Shown one piece after another: positions 28,996-37,620 of a DNA stretch of 54,655 bases (positions within the stretch are counted from its first letter, which is position 1; each line of letters opens with the position of its first letter). The position numbers and the translations under genes were made by a program. The notes below the pieces were generated by a model. The model was not told the origin of the DNA. It was given only the letters and a program-made list of their open reading frames with translations, and searched no databases. Source of the DNA: Eubacteriaceae bacterium (GTDB lineage: Bacteria > Bacillota > Clostridia > Eubacteriales > Garciellaceae); contig DUPX01000038.1 in assembly GCA_012838085.1 (NCBI GenBank), positions 1 through 54,655 on the forward strand. The letters are read 5' to 3'.

Positions 28996-30129
28996 TTAAC
29001 CTTCTAATTCAATAATAATTTCTCCTAGTACTTTTGCTAAAGGTTTAGAAGCTTCTAATGCTTCCTCTAAGGTGTTTAAATTACTACCTACCTCTAAAAG
29101 AGCTGCATAATCAGAGACAAATTGATTATATTTTCTATTATCTCTGCTCAATAGCCCTCTTGTAATGCCTGGATATTTTTTATTAAGTTGATTCTCAATA
29201 TTTTGGGCAAAACTTAGATTTTGTCTATGATTAAAATTATCATTTCCAACTACCATCATAACCTTTGCAACCTTCTGTTCTCCAAATACTGATACACAAT
29301 TTTCCCTATTTTTCTTGGTATCTTTAAGTCCATCCCTATGAATATCAAAAACATATTTAATAGTTGGATTTTCCTTTAATACCCTCTCTACAGTCTTTAA
29401 TGAGCGGGTATATGAGCCATCATAGCTTGGATAGTCATGGACAGTAGTATCATGTAAAACCTGTATACCATATTCATTATTTAAAATGTTTTTTATTTCT
29501 TCCCCTACCCTAGCAATATTTTTATTCTTGTCTAGGGTTCTCCAAGGGCTAATATATTCTATCTTAGTTTTAGAAGAAGAAGTATAACTCTCAGTGGTAT
29601 GGGTGTGATATATTAACACCAGGGGCTGGTTATTATTTATCTTTACATTTGTAGGTTTTATATCTTCTATTACCTTTTCACTATCATCGATAGTCACAGA
29701 TGAAAGTTCATCATAGATGGCAATTTGGTCTTCCAATGTTATTTTTACATCATCTGGTTCATAAATTTCTAACAATGGAATTTGTGTGCATAATAAGGTT
29801 TTAGGATCTCTTAAATTAATTTTCGTTGTCATAGAAAATATAGATAGAAATAAATTATTATCCTTTCCCTTATACCCCAACTCCATCATAGGGATAGTTT
29901 TTTTAAAAATTAATTTTAAAAAATCAAGGGATAATTTATTAACTTGTTCATTTTTAGTAATATTATTAGGGAATATATTATTCTGATTATCAACTTCTAC
30001 AATTTCATCTTCCTGAAATTCCTGTGCTGTTCTTCTAATATTATCCGCTAATATACTACCCTGATATCCAATTGCCAATAGTAGAGATATTATTAAAAAC
30101 CAGAAAATAATGTTAAATTTATTATCCAC
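28996..30129 (-). CDS. spoIIP: Stage II sporulation protein P
   Basis: A membrane-anchored peptidoglycan hydrolase (amidase/endopeptidase) that with SpoIID and SpoIIM drives engulfment of the forespore. An N-terminal TM anchor (about residues 6-24) is followed by a linker and the catalytic domain: LVLIYHTHTTESYTSSS near 172, YVFDIHRDGLKDTKKN near 242, and SDYAALLEVGSNLNTLEEA near the C-terminus, the His/Glu pattern of the SpoIIP domain. GTG at 30129 has GGGGTGG spaced correctly. Downstream of gpr, as in Bacillus. Confidence 0.96.
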   Translation of the reverse strand: MDNKFNIIFWFLIISLLLAIGYQGSILADNIRRTAQEFQEDEIVEVDNQNNIFPNNITKNEQVNKLSLDFLKLIFKKTIPMMELGYKGKDNNLFLSIFSMTTKINLRDPKTLLCTQIPLLEIYEPDDVKITLEDQIAIYDELSSVTIDDSEKVIEDIKPTNVKINNNQPLVLIYHTHTTESYTSSSKTKIEYISPWRTLDKNKNIARVGEEIKNILNNEYGIQVLHDTTVHDYPSYDGSYTRSLKTVERVLKENPTIKYVFDIHRDGLKDTKKNRENCVSVFGEQKVAKVMMVVGNDNFNHRQNLSFAQNIENQLNKKYPGITRGLLSRDNRKYNQFVSDYAALLEVGSNLNTLEEALEASKPLAKVLGEIIIELEG

Positions 30130-30202
30130 ATATCCACCCCTTTTCTATTACTATATCTTTATACATTATTCCAAGTATATAAAATTTATTCTTTATAAAA
30201 TT

Positions 30203-30236
30203 TAGCAAAACAAAACTTCCCCAATTAAGGGGAAGT
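30203..30236 (-). terminator. Intrinsic terminator of gpr
   Basis: ACTTCCCC-TTAATT-GGGGAAGT hairpin followed by TTTGTTTTG on the minus strand, right after the gpr stop. It separates gpr from spoIIP. Confidence 0.85.
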
Positions 30237-30240
30237 CTTA

Positions 30241-31248
30241 TTAGTTTACATATCTATTTACATCACTTAAATCTATTCCTGGGTGGAGAGCAATATTTAG
30301 CCCATTTGCCACCACAACAGAAATATCATTTATTATTAAATCCACTTCCTTAGGGGTAACCATTAAATCCCCTACATAAGGGTGAAGAATTTGCTTAATA
30401 AGTAAATGTTTTTCTTCCCTATTGATTTCCTTTAACATATTATAAAACTCTTTTCCCTTAGCAGATTCTTCTATCATAGCATCTAACATTAAATCTATTG
30501 TATCATTAGCCAAAGTGGTGGCATCTACCACTGTTGGTACACCTATTGCTATTACAGGAACACCTAAAGTTTCTTTATTTAATGCCTTTCTCTTATTCCC
30601 AACCCCTGATCCAGGGCTAATACCAGTATCGGCAATTTGAATAGTAGTATTTACCCTTTCCATTCTCCTTGAAGCTAGAGCATCTATTGCGATCACCTGA
30701 TCAGGCTTAACCTTTTCAACAACACCTTTTATTATTTCTCCAGTTTCAATTCCTGTGAGGCCCAATACACCTGGCGCTACTGCACAAACTGGTGTTAATT
30801 CTTCATCAACCATATCTGGGATATTTTCCAAAAGATGTCGAGTCACCATTAATCGGGAAATTACTTTAGGGCCTAAAGCATCTGGGGTTATATTCCAATT
30901 TCCCAAACCTACCACTAGGGTAGTGGCATCTTTATTTATCCCATCTTTTACTATCTCTCGTAATTCAATTGCCATAACCTTAGCAACTTCCTCTTTAAAT
31001 TCCTCACCCTGATCTCTTATTTTAGGAATTTCCAAGGTAATATAGTTTCCTATAGGCTTACCCATAATTTTTTCCCCTGCTTTTTTCTCAATCTGTACCC
31101 TGGTAATTTTTATATTATCTTTTGCCTCCTGGTTGATTATTACCCCTGGTATTTCTTCATGAATCATTTCCCTAGCTTCAATAGCTAAGTCTGTCCTTAT
31201 GTTTTTGTTATTTATTTTCTCCACCTCCTCATCTTTAGTATTTTCCAC
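30241..31248 (-). CDS. gpr: Germination protease GPR
   Basis: An aspartic-like protease made as a zymogen in the forespore that degrades small acid-soluble proteins at germination. Hallmarks: NIRTDLAIEAREM near the N-terminus, MGKPIGNYITLEIP, VGLGNWNITPDALGP, DALASRRMERVNTTIQI, and SGVGNKRKALNKETLGVPVIAIGVPTVVDA (quoted in part). The long open frame back to 31509 overlaps rpsT and is not credible. Start choice is hard: GTG 31248 has no site, GTG 31224 abuts GAGGAG, and ATA 31215 is ideally spaced from GGAGGTGG. I report the longest sensible form. Confidence 0.85.
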   Translation of the reverse strand: MENTKDEEVEKINNKNIRTDLAIEAREMIHEEIPGVIINQEAKDNIKITRVQIEKKAGEKIMGKPIGNYITLEIPKIRDQGEEFKEEVAKVMAIELREIVKDGINKDATTLVVGLGNWNITPDALGPKVISRLMVTRHLLENIPDMVDEELTPVCAVAPGVLGLTGIETGEIIKGVVEKVKPDQVIAIDALASRRMERVNTTIQIADTGISPGSGVGNKRKALNKETLGVPVIAIGVPTVVDATTLANDTIDLMLDAMIEESAKGKEFYNMLKEINREEKHLLIKQILHPYVGDLMVTPKEVDLIINDISVVVANGLNIALHPGIDLSDVNRYVN

Positions 31249-31338
31249 AACAATATAAATAATTCTATAAATTATAAAGAATAAACCCTTTGAAAAAAGG
31301 TATAATAGAAATAATTTGGCAGAGGTATCCAGTATTGA

Positions 31339-31367
31339 TTGATTTTTATTTTTAAACATGATAAAAT
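31339..31367 (+). promoter_or_regulatory. Predicted promoter of rpsT
   Basis: TTGATT, 17-bp spacer, TAAAAT on the plus strand, about 35 bases upstream of the rpsT start. Confidence 0.55.
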
Positions 31368-31402
31368 TAATCCTGTTATAAAGGGATTGAGGGGGTGAAG
31401 AA

Positions 31403-31663
31403 ATGGCAAATATTAAATCCGCTATAAAGAGAGTAAGGGTGGCTGAATTTAAAACAAATCGAAATAAAATGGTCATGTCCAATTTAAAAACTACTATTCG
31501 TAAATTCAATAATGCAGTTGAAAATGAAGATAAAGAGCTTTCTAAAGAGCTTTATAGAGAAGTAACAAAAAAATTAGATAAAGCTGCTTCTAAAGGTATA
31601 ATTCATGCAAATACTGCTGCTAGAAGAAAAAGTAATCTTGCAAAAAAAATAAAAACTCTTTAG
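31403..31663 (+). CDS. rpsT: 30S ribosomal protein S20
   Basis: An 86-residue basic helical protein, [20 protein letters not shown]..., with the bS20 pattern ([42 protein letters not shown]). It binds 16S rRNA early in 30S assembly. The ATG at 31403 has a GAGGGGGTG site. It is monocistronic on the plus strand, divergent from gpr and convergent with holA, with its own promoter and terminator, as in other Firmicutes. Confidence 0.98.
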   Translation: MANIKSAIKRVRVAEFKTNRNKMVMSNLKTTIRKFNNAVENEDKELSKELYREVTKKLDKAASKGIIHANTAARRKSNLAKKIKTL

Positions 31664-31673
31664 TTAAAGATAC

Positions 31674-31707
31674 AAAGCGTACAAGAAGGTGTGCGCTTTA
31701 TATTTTT
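31674..31707 (+). terminator. Intrinsic terminator of rpsT
   Basis: AAAGCGTACA paired with TGTGCGCTTT (one mismatch), then TATATTTTT. It lies between the rpsT stop and the holA stop and may serve both strands in part. Confidence 0.8.
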
Positions 31708-31712
31708 CCTAT

Positions 31713-32711
31713 TTATTTGGTATATTCAAAGACTAACATCTCTAATGCTAATTTTATTTCTAATTTTCCAGTTTTTATCTTTAAATCTACTTTAGAAATA
31801 TCTTCTAAAGCTTGTTTCAATATATCTTCTTTAAAGAAATTACTTTGGGATAAGCCTTTACCTACTATAAAGGGCGCTAAACTCAGTTTACTGGCAATTA
31901 AATCCTGGGAATAGCCTTTCTCCCTAAGTTTTTTACATTGAATTAGAATTCTAAACTGTCTTGCTATCATATTCAAAATCATAAAAGGACTTTCTCCACC
32001 CTTTAACATTTCATTTAAAAGCCTAAGGGCAGTTATTTTATCTTTTTTCCCTATAGCATCCACCATTCTAAAAATATCATTTTCCAAACTTCTAGTAATA
32101 AGGCTATCTATATCTTCTTTAGTTATTTCCTTCCTATTGCCAATATAATTAATAATCTTATCCACTTCATTATCTATATCCATTAGGGTTTTTAAACTAT
32201 TTTTCAATAAATAGCCTGTATTTTCAATAAATAAAAGCAAAACTGATTTTTTTATAGTCTTACCTTTTCTAATAATCCTATTTTTCAACCATTTTTCCAG
32301 TTGATAAGGTTTAAGTCTATCAAACTCAATTATTTTACCATATTTATTAATTGTCTTATAAAGTTTTTTCCTTTTATCTACATTCTTAGATTGCCAAAAT
32401 ACTAGACAGGTAGTGGGAGAAATATTTGTTAGATAATTTGCTATATCCTCTGCCTCTCTTTCACTACCCTTAGATTCTCCTCCTTGTAAATAGTTATAGT
32501 CTTTAATAATTACCAATCTACAATCTTCCATAAAAGGCAAGGTTTCACAAGAGTTTATTATTCTTTCAGCAGTTATATGCTCCCCTTCCATATACTCATA
32601 ATTCAGATTTTTATAATTAGGGGATAATACCCCCTCCACTAAATTATCAACAAATTCATTACATAGGTATTGTTCCTGCCCAAATATAAGATAAATATTT
32701 TCAAATTTCAT
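31713..32711 (-). CDS. holA: DNA polymerase III subunit delta
   Basis: The clamp-loader subunit that opens the beta clamp. 332 residues with the HolA N-terminal domain (MKFENIYLIFGQEQYLCNEF...), a degenerate AAA region (EDCRLVIIKDYNYL; LVFWQSKNVDKRKKLYKTI), the conserved ENDIFRMVDAIGKKDKITAL, and the C-terminal collar helices (MIARQFRILIQCKKLREKGY). No Walker A is expected in delta. The order comEC-cwlD-holA-rpsT matches the Firmicute comEC-holA-rpsT neighbourhood. Confidence 0.95.
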   Translation of the reverse strand: MKFENIYLIFGQEQYLCNEFVDNLVEGVLSPNYKNLNYEYMEGEHITAERIINSCETLPFMEDCRLVIIKDYNYLQGGESKGSEREAEDIANYLTNISPTTCLVFWQSKNVDKRKKLYKTINKYGKIIEFDRLKPYQLEKWLKNRIIRKGKTIKKSVLLLFIENTGYLLKNSLKTLMDIDNEVDKIINYIGNRKEITKEDIDSLITRSLENDIFRMVDAIGKKDKITALRLLNEMLKGGESPFMILNMIARQFRILIQCKKLREKGYSQDLIASKLSLAPFIVGKGLSQSNFFKEDILKQALEDISKVDLKIKTGKLEIKLALEMLVFEYTK

Positions 32712-32728
32712 TAAGAGTCACATCCCTT

Positions 32729-33463
32729 TTATCCATTCAAGTATTCCCCTATGGCCATGTAAATCTGATATGCAATAGAATACCTAAATTTGTCCTTTTT
32801 TAATAAATTATAGTCTTCTTTATTGCTTATGAAGCCATTTTCCACAATTACTCCAGGGCTTTTTGTGTTTTTTAAAATATAATAGGTCCCACCTCTAGAT
32901 TTATTATGCTTTTTATATCTATAATATTTATTGAATTCTGTATTTAATCTTTTCTGAATATATTTTGCCAATTCTTTTGATGGTTCTGATTGGTTATAAT
33001 AGAAAACAATAGGTCCTTTTATGCTTTTATCCTTTGGGAAAGAATTTACATGTATACTAATAAATAAATCCGCCTTATTATGGTTTATAATATTAACCCT
33101 AGCGTTTAAATCCCTTCTATTTCTAGTATCCTTTATAGTACTAAGTTTGCTTAGTTCTATATCCTTATCTCTGGTAATTATACAGTTAGCCCCTGATTCA
33201 TCTAAAAGTTCCTTTAAGTATTTTCCTATTGCTAGATTAATATCCTTCTCCATTAAACCACCAGAACTAACAGCCCCACCATCTACTCCTCCATGACCTG
33301 GATCAATCACAATAGTTTTATTAATAAAATAATTACTACTATATTTAAATGTAGGAACATCTATATCATTTCTAATGTAAATTAATATATTAAAAAAAAT
33401 TATAATCGCTAATAAAATAATTAGTTTTTTAATGTATTTCTTTGATATATAAAAAATATCCAT
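32729..33463 (-). CDS. cwlD: N-acetylmuramoyl-L-alanine amidase (CwlD-like)
   Basis: A zinc amidase of the Amidase_3 family. The N-terminal signal-anchor (about residues 12-30) precedes the catalytic domain: VIDPGHGGVDGGA (zinc His), Glu in LMEKDINLAIGKYL, SIHVNSF (zinc His), and VENGFISNKED (catalytic Glu). The size (244 residues) and lack of cell-wall repeats match CwlD, which makes muramic-delta-lactam in the spore cortex. The ATG at 33463 has GGAGG. Another amidase role cannot be ruled out from sequence alone. Confidence 0.85.
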   Translation of the reverse strand: MDIFYISKKYIKKLIILLAIIIFFNILIYIRNDIDVPTFKYSSNYFINKTIVIDPGHGGVDGGAVSSGGLMEKDINLAIGKYLKELLDESGANCIITRDKDIELSKLSTIKDTRNRRDLNARVNIINHNKADLFISIHVNSFPKDKSIKGPIVFYYNQSEPSKELAKYIQKRLNTEFNKYYRYKKHNKSRGGTYYILKNTKSPGVIVENGFISNKEDYNLLKKDKFRYSIAYQIYMAIGEYLNG

Positions 33464-33535
33464 AATTGCCTCCAGAATTCCTTTATTATTGATAAAATAT
33501 TATCATTATTATTTTTTATGCCGCCAGCATAGTTT

Positions 33536-35878
33536 TTAATTAATGTAATGTCTAACCCTTATCCAATCACCATTGGTAATCACTTCAACAGCTCCATCTT
33601 TATCTGTTCTGTATATTCTAATAGAAATATCCTCCAATAATTTTACTACATCTGGATTAGGATGATTAAAGTTATTGCTTTCACCAACAGAAATAATAGA
33701 AATTCTGGGTCTTACCCCAGCTAGAAATACTTCACTAGAAGAAGTATCACTGCCATGATGAGGAACTTTTAAAACATCCGCTTTGATATTTTTCTCCATA
33801 TCAATTAAAGTATTTTCTGTCTCCTCTTGGATATCGCCGGTAAAAAGAAATGAACTATTATTGTAATCTAGTCTGATAACAATAGAAAGATTGTTGATAT
33901 CTTTTTGTTCATCTACTATTATAGCATTACTTTTGGGAGAAAGAACTTCCATACTAATATTCTTATCCACCTTTATTATATTACCTTCTGTCAGCTTTAT
34001 TACTTTAATACCCCTTCTCCTTATCTCTTCAATAAAATCATTCATATATTTGTAATCTATATCAAAGACTCCAATTGCCTCTATAGGTATTTCCCCAATA
34101 AGTTCTTCTATTCCCTTCATATGGTCATCATGGGGATGAGAAATAATAACAAGGTCTAAACTGTTTATCCTTTTTGAATAAAGTGCAGGTAATAGTACAT
34201 CCTTAGAGATCTTTCTCTTCCCCTGATACTCTGGATAACCACCACCATCAATTAATATAGTGATTTTATTCGGTGTTTCTATAATTGCACTATCCCCTTG
34301 ATTTACATCTAGATAGGTTATTTTTAGAGGCCTAGGAATTAATAATATTGTAAAATGTATTATTACTAAAATACTTAATACAATAAAAGATATCCTTTTT
34401 ACCTTTTTTATACCAATAGGTATGTAATTGGCTATAATAAATAAAACAAATATATATATTATTAATCCTATTATAGTGAATGGTGGTAAAGATAAGGTGG
34501 AGTAAGAAAGAGAGGAAAAAAACTCTGCTATCTTTAAAACCCATTGAAAAATAAAACCTGCTAAAAAAAACAAATATTTCCCAATAAAGGGTGTCAAAAG
34601 GTAAAAACAAATTCCTCCAATAGATGTAATCAGCAATATGCCTAAGGAGGGAATAATAAGTAGGTTTGTAATTGGAGAAATAATAGAAAGCTGATGAAAA
34701 TGAAATATTGAAATGGGTAAAGTACCAAGTTGAGCAGCCAGGGTTACTGCTAAAAGCTGGCCAATAACAGGAGGCATAAATCTAATCTTTAAAAGATATT
34801 CTAGTATTGGTGAGTAAAATAAAATAATAGAAAAGGCTGCTAAAAATGACAATTGGAAGCTAGCTGTAAAAATCAATAAAGGATTGGGAATCAAAATAAT
34901 CAGCCCTGCTAGAGATAAAGCAGATATTCCATCATACTTCTTACTTATTACCCTAGAAAATAAATAAATCCATGTCATTATACTTGCACGAATAACTGAA
35001 GCCACTCCACCGGTGACTACTATATAAAAAGCCAACACCATTGTTATTATAATTAGTTTAAAGGGATTAGAAATCCTTAAAATTTTAGTTATAAAGTATA
35101 CAAAGCTAACTAAAAACCCTACATGAAGACCAGACACTGCTAGAATATGTGCAATTCCCGAGTCTACAAAATTATCCCTAATACTATTATCTAAATCCTT
35201 TTCCCCAAAAATTATTCCCTTTAGCAAGTCTCCATGGTCTTTAGATAGGTTTTCTTCTATAACCTTTATAATATTAGCCTTTATATTAAATGCATTATCC
35301 CTAACCATTCCTAATGATTTTTTCCCTAATACTTCGACAGACTCTTCTCCTATGGATAGGGTAGAATATACATTTTTAGTCTTTAAATATGTAGAATAGT
35401 CAAATCCTCCAGGATTTCGTTTCTCTTTAGGAAGTTTAATTCTTCCTTGAAACCTAATAATGTTCCCTTCAGAAATACTAATATTAGACTTACTTTCATC
35501 ATAAAAATATATATTTCCTAGCACTTTTTCTTCTATTAAGTAGTCTTTGCCATCTTTCACTATTTTATCTGTCCTAATATAGACTTCTATCTTATCTTCT
35601 TTAATCAGTGGTGGTTGAATTACTTGCCCCTGTATTAATACTTTTTGATTTTCTAAAAAACTCAGGTTTGATTCCCTGTTAATATGAATAATACCAGTAA
35701 AATATCCAGTTAATAAGCTAAAGAAAAATAATAAGAATATCAACTTTTTATTTCTATAAAGTAAAATAAGCCCTAATAAAATAATACTTAGGATTATTAT
35801 CAAGATATAGTTATGAATTTTTGCTAAGATAATACCTAGAATATATATAGCTAATATATTGAAAAGAGGCCGTCTCAT
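33536..35878 (-). CDS. comEC: ComEC/Rec2-family DNA uptake channel
   Basis: A polytopic membrane protein that moves transforming ssDNA across the membrane. Layout: N-terminal TM helices, an OB-like DUF4131 domain (VLIQGQVIQPPLIKEDKIEV...), the multi-TM ComEC core (LLKGIIFGEKD; ILAVSGLHVGFL; AASVIRASIMTWIYLF-like segment), and a C-terminal metallo-beta-lactamase domain with ISHPHDDHMKGIEEL, LFTGDIQEETE and KVPHHGSDTSS. 780 residues is full length. The ATG at 35878 uses the GAAGAAGG at the end of the preceding gene. comEA is encoded separately at 48 kb. Whether this organism is naturally competent is unknown. Confidence 0.95.
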   Translation of the reverse strand: MRRPLFNILAIYILGIILAKIHNYILIIILSIILLGLILLYRNKKLIFLLFFFSLLTGYFTGIIHINRESNLSFLENQKVLIQGQVIQPPLIKEDKIEVYIRTDKIVKDGKDYLIEEKVLGNIYFYDESKSNISISEGNIIRFQGRIKLPKEKRNPGGFDYSTYLKTKNVYSTLSIGEESVEVLGKKSLGMVRDNAFNIKANIIKVIEENLSKDHGDLLKGIIFGEKDLDNSIRDNFVDSGIAHILAVSGLHVGFLVSFVYFITKILRISNPFKLIIITMVLAFYIVVTGGVASVIRASIMTWIYLFSRVISKKYDGISALSLAGLIILIPNPLLIFTASFQLSFLAAFSIILFYSPILEYLLKIRFMPPVIGQLLAVTLAAQLGTLPISIFHFHQLSIISPITNLLIIPSLGILLITSIGGICFYLLTPFIGKYLFFLAGFIFQWVLKIAEFFSSLSYSTLSLPPFTIIGLIIYIFVLFIIANYIPIGIKKVKRISFIVLSILVIIHFTILLIPRPLKITYLDVNQGDSAIIETPNKITILIDGGGYPEYQGKRKISKDVLLPALYSKRINSLDLVIISHPHDDHMKGIEELIGEIPIEAIGVFDIDYKYMNDFIEEIRRRGIKVIKLTEGNIIKVDKNISMEVLSPKSNAIIVDEQKDINNLSIVIRLDYNNSSFLFTGDIQEETENTLIDMEKNIKADVLKVPHHGSDTSSSEVFLAGVRPRISIISVGESNNFNHPNPDVVKLLEDISIRIYRTDKDGAVEVITNGDWIRVRHYIN

Positions 35879-35885
35879 ATCATAT

Positions 35886-37064
35886 TTAACCTTCTTCCCT
35901 CTTTCTTAACAAGCCATACATTAAAGCAGTTATTGGAATAGATGCCAGAAGACCTATACTTCCTGTAAGGGCCCGGACTACCTCAGTAGCTATTAAATCT
36001 AGATTTAATACATTGACAATAGATGTTTCATAAGCAATAAATAATAATAATAGTGGTATTGCACTACCTGTATAAGCTAAAATCAAGGTATTTGACATGG
36101 TCCCCATGATATCTCTACCTACAACCAATCCAGATCTTACTAAGTCCTTAGTAGCAATAGAAGTATTATTGCTCCTTATCTCATCCATAGCTGAAGAAAT
36201 TGACATAGCAACATCCATTACTGCACCAAGGGCACCAATAATAATTCCGGCAAATAATAAACCTTTAAAATCAAATTCTATACCCTGTGGTATAAACATT
36301 AACATCTGAGCCTCCTGGGCACTTAACCCTGTCAATTTCGCAATATTTCCGAAACCATAGGATATTATCCCAGCAATCAATACACCACATAGGGTACCAA
36401 TTATTGCAGATATAGACTTTAGAGTGAATCCTGAAACAATAAATATGGTTACAATGGTGGAGAATATACAGACTATTATTGCTAAAATAATAGGACTATA
36501 TCCCTTTAACATTAATGGCAATAAAAAATATACTATCGACAAAGCAGTTACTCCAAGACCTATCAAAGATTTTACCCCTTGCCATTTACCAATTATTATA
36601 AGTAGTATAATAAATAATATTGTTAAATTTCTTAAATGGGGCCAGCGGACAAAGTCAGAGATATATACATTAACAATACTATCTTTCCCCTCTGTTAATT
36701 CAGCAAATATCATCACCTTATCCCCTTCTTTTACCCAAATATCATAGGCTGCACTTCCCATATTAATATGGTCTATAGTGTATTTTTCCCCCTTGAATTT
36801 ACCATCTAGTATTTCCAGCTCCACTACTTGATAAATATCAGGGAAACCTTGGCCAGCCAAGTCTTCATCCAGAAGGGGTTCTTCCCTAACTTTTATAATC
36901 TGAGCCCGGTAGAATTCTGTAGGGTATTCTATTTCCTCCCCATATCCGTCAAAATTATCATCTAAAGATTGTATCTCTTCAACTGTATTATCTTCTATAG
37001 CTAATACCTGTATGGGTAATAAAAGCAATGCAATAATGAAAAAGGATATAATAATTTTTTTCAA
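35886..37064 (-). CDS. YibE/F family membrane protein
   Basis: A signal peptide (residues 1-22, ending VLA) is followed by an extracytoplasmic domain (~25-140, with VVELEILDGKFKGEKYTIDH). About eight TM helices (~145-385) form the YibE/F domain: FIPQGIEFDFKGLLFAGIII, GAVMDVAMSISSAMDEI, SGLVVGRDIMGTMSNTLILA. These family signatures are clear, but the transported or signalled molecule is unknown. TTG at 37064 follows AGGAGGA. It is 7 bp upstream of comEC, so the two are likely co-transcribed, but no functional link is established. Confidence 0.88.
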   Translation of the reverse strand: MKKIIISFFIIALLLLPIQVLAIEDNTVEEIQSLDDNFDGYGEEIEYPTEFYRAQIIKVREEPLLDEDLAGQGFPDIYQVVELEILDGKFKGEKYTIDHINMGSAAYDIWVKEGDKVMIFAELTEGKDSIVNVYISDFVRWPHLRNLTILFIILLIIIGKWQGVKSLIGLGVTALSIVYFLLPLMLKGYSPIILAIIVCIFSTIVTIFIVSGFTLKSISAIIGTLCGVLIAGIISYGFGNIAKLTGLSAQEAQMLMFIPQGIEFDFKGLLFAGIIIGALGAVMDVAMSISSAMDEIRSNNTSIATKDLVRSGLVVGRDIMGTMSNTLILAYTGSAIPLLLLFIAYETSIVNVLNLDLIATEVVRALTGSIGLLASIPITALMYGLLRKREEG

Positions 37065-37143
37065 ATAAATGTCCTCCTAGGCCTAGAATTTTTATTATTA
37101 TATCCTTTTTGATATGTTCACTTCAAGTATTAATATATTTTGT

Positions 37144-37422
37144 CTATGTAAAAGGTAAATAATCTAGGTGGGTTTTATCATTATCAAAATAGTGTATATT
37201 CCCTGATATCCTAACTATATGAGTGTTTGTATTGTGATTAATCTGAATATCTTTTGCCCTTCCATCATCTCCTCGAAATCTAAGATATTGCTTTATAATA
37301 TCTTCAGCTACTTTAGGGCTAAGATTATCATAAATAGAAAAATAATCACTTTCTCTCATTTCTAAAACCATCTCTAATACACCTCCGTCCCACTTCCTTG
37401 TTTCCCTAAGGCTATTGAACAT
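37144..37422 (-). CDS. Hypothetical 92-residue protein
   Basis: No family recognised. The cytoplasmic-looking sequence has no membrane segment: MFNSLRETRKWDGGVLEMVL, a helical middle (SPKVAEDIIKQYLRFRGDDG) and a polar C-terminus containing QINHNTNTHIVRISGN, likely beta. Two good ribosome-binding sites exist: GGAGGGAG before ATG 37422, and GGAGGTG before ATG 37371. Both in-frame starts are plausible. It is the last-transcribed end of the divergent region facing the dikinase-like gene and could be co-regulated with it. No function is inferred. Confidence 0.6.
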   Translation of the reverse strand: MFNSLRETRKWDGGVLEMVLEMRESDYFSIYDNLSPKVAEDIIKQYLRFRGDDGRAKDIQINHNTNTHIVRISGNIHYFDNDKTHLDYLPFT

Positions 37423-37578
37423 ATAAAACTCCCTCCATAATTTTTATTGTTGTTATAATATAACTCCAATAACAAAATCTGCACTATTATTAATATGTTC
37501 CGTCACCCTGTTTTCATACATAATAAAGCCCTTAATTTGTTCTCCATAAAACCAAAGTATTATAAAAGTCCTTTATGA

Positions 37579-37584
37579 TATAAT
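37579..37584 (+). promoter_or_regulatory. -10 element upstream of the dikinase-like gene
   Basis: TATAAT (in GATATAATATT) lies about 37 bases before the ATG at 37621. No good -35 is present at 16-18 bp, which could mean activator dependence. The rest of the 37423-37605 gap shows nothing I can support. Confidence 0.4.
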
Positions 37585-37620
37585 ATTAATATAATTTTTT
37601 ATGATTTGGAGGTACGAAAA

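Noticed and set aside
31249-31509. N-terminal extension of gpr (about 87 residues with hydrophobic stretches)
   Set aside because: It overlaps rpsT and its promoter on the other strand and has no ribosome-binding site. GPR normally begins a few residues before IRTDLA.
34332-34610. Second minus-strand frame inside comEC
   Set aside because: It lies fully within the TM region of comEC in another frame; its hydrophobic composition is a shadow effect.
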